From assembly GCA_051746665.1 (NCBI GenBank), contig JBNJFG010000033.1:1-22391 (forward strand): a DNA stretch of 22,391 nucleotides, written 5' to 3'. The translations under genes and the position numbers were made by a program. Below, one piece after another: positions 21,656-22,391 of this stretch (positions are counted from its first letter, which is position 1; every line of letters starts with the position of its first letter). The DNA comes from Halanaerobium sp051746665. Lineage in GTDB: Bacteria; Bacillota; Halanaerobiia; Halanaerobiales; Halanaerobiaceae. Below the pieces are notes generated by a model. The model ran no database searches, was not told the DNA's origin, and saw nothing but the letters and a program-made list of their open reading frames with translations.

Positions 21656-22391
21656 ATGCGCATGTCAAAATTATATTTACCAACACTGAAAGAAGATCCT
21701 GCTGAGGCAGAGGTAACAAGTCACAAACTGATGCTGAGAGCTGGAATGATGAGAAAACATTCTTCAGGAATATATTCTTATCTTCCTTTAGGATATAAAG
21801 TTATTAAAAAAATCGAAAAAATAACAAGAAAACATATGGATAACAGTGAGGCACAGGAGGTTCTGCTTCCAGTAATGCAGACATCTAAAATCTGGAAAGA
21901 TTCTAAGCGCTGGGATAAATTTGGTCCTTTGATGATTAAATTTCATGATCGCAAAAATCGCGAATACTGTCTGGGCCCAACTCACGAAGAGGTTGTAACT
22001 GATTTAGTAAGAGATGAAGTTAGATCATATAAAGATCTACCTTTAAATTTGTATCAGATTCAAACAAAAGTTAGAGATGAAATAAGACCTCGCTTCGGTG
22101 TAATGCGCGGTCGTGAATTTATAATGAAAGATGCCTATAGTCTGGATGTAGATTATGAAGGTTTAGATGAAAGTTATCAGTCAATGTATGAAGCTTATGA
22201 GAAAATTTTTGCCGAATGTGGTTTAGATGCAGTTGCAGTTGAAGCAGATACGGGAGCTATGGGTGGAAAAGATTCTCATGAATTTATGGTTCTGGCTGAT
22301 TCTGGAGAAGATGAAATTGCTTTCTGTAGTGACTGTGATTATGCTGCAAATGTGGAAAGAGCTACTTCTAAAAAAGTTGAGATTGACTTTG
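21656..22391 (+). CDS. proS: Prolyl-tRNA synthetase, 5' part (runs off window)
   Basis: ProS charges tRNA-Pro. The first 245 codons are present and open to the right edge. The class II catalytic core is clear: motif 1 region (AEVTSHKLMLRAGMMRKHSS, then YLPLGYKVIKKIEKI), the loop GPTHEEVVTDLVRDEV, and motif 2 with VRDEIRPRFGVMRGREFIMK followed by DAYS. The sequence then enters the editing insertion typical of the bacterial-type enzyme (DAVAVEADTGAMGGKDSHEF and CSDCDYAANVE). AGGAG precedes the ATG; a second ATG two codons later is possible. Only 30 bases separate it from ispG, so no T-box leader is present and it is probably co-transcribed with ispG. Confidence 0.95.
   Translation, partial: MRMSKLYLPTLKEDPAEAEVTSHKLMLRAGMMRKHSSGIYSYLPLGYKVIKKIEKITRKHMDNSEAQEVLLPVMQTSKIWKDSKRWDKFGPLMIKFHDRKNREYCLGPTHEEVVTDLVRDEVRSYKDLPLNLYQIQTKVRDEIRPRFGVMRGREFIMKDAYSLDVDYEGLDESYQSMYEAYEKIFAECGLDAVAVEADTGAMGGKDSHEFMVLADSGEDEIAFCSDCDYAANVERATSKKVEIDF

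Noticed and set aside
1..22391. Mobile elements, CRISPR arrays, tRNA or rRNA genes
   Set aside because: No transposase, integrase, terminal repeats, spaced direct repeats, or tRNA/rRNA-like sequence was seen; all long frames fit core genes.

Overview
The window is an AT-rich, gene-dense stretch of a bacterial chromosome, almost all housekeeping. Gene content and order are those of a low-GC Firmicute: dprA-smg-topA, hslV-hslU-codY, rpsB-tsf-pyrH-frr, then uppS-cdsA-ytvI-dxr-rseP-ispG-proS. The left edge also carries tonB-exbB-exbD, an energy-transduction set that only makes sense with an outer membrane. CodY plus TonB/ExbBD points to a diderm Firmicute. My best guess is the Halanaerobiales (Halanaerobium-like), from gene content and base composition only; no 16S or database comparison was possible.

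Layout. (1) 1-1743, plus strand: the 3' part of tonB, cut by the window edge, then exbB and exbD, tightly packed. A membrane-anchored SIMPL-domain gene follows at 1861-2646. (2) 2665-2700: a strong hairpin terminator between convergent genes. (3) 2725-4927, minus strand: trkH then trkA, a two-component K+ uptake system. (4) 4928-5104: two back-to-back sigma70-type promoters. (5) 5105-8901: dprA, smg (DUF494) and topA. (6) 8902-9197: a 296-base gap, where xerC sits in several Firmicutes, holding only a putative terminator, small inverted repeats, an eight-codon ORF and candidate promoters. (7) 9198-11949: hslV, hslU and codY, closed by a terminator. (8) 12038-13988: rpsB with a strong promoter and a nested-stem 5' leader, then a strong terminator and tsf with its own terminator. 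(9) 14104-20514: pyrH, frr, an unrecognised 72-codon gene, uppS, cdsA, ytvI, dxr and rseP, packed with short gaps or overlaps. (10) 20573-22391: ispG and the start of proS, which runs off the right edge.

How the genes work together. The right half joins translation (S2, EF-Ts, ribosome recycling factor, prolyl-tRNA synthetase) to envelope synthesis: Dxr and IspG in the MEP pathway supply isoprenoid precursors for UppS, CdsA makes CDP-diacylglycerol for phospholipids, and RseP is an intramembrane protease. hslUV-codY links regulated proteolysis to the global nutritional regulator. On the left, TonB/ExbBD would energise outer-membrane uptake and TrkHA would handle K+, which fits a salt-adapted cell.

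I found no mobile element, CRISPR array, tRNA or rRNA, and nothing that amounts to a new multi-gene system. The points most worth a second look are the rpsB leader RNA, the unrecognised 72-aa gene coupled to frr, the TonB set with its proline-poor linker in a Firmicute, the topA-hslV gap, and the unusual translation start region of smg. Several gene starts were placed downstream of the longest possible ORF (pyrH, cdsA, dxr) because the ribosome-binding sites argue for it.
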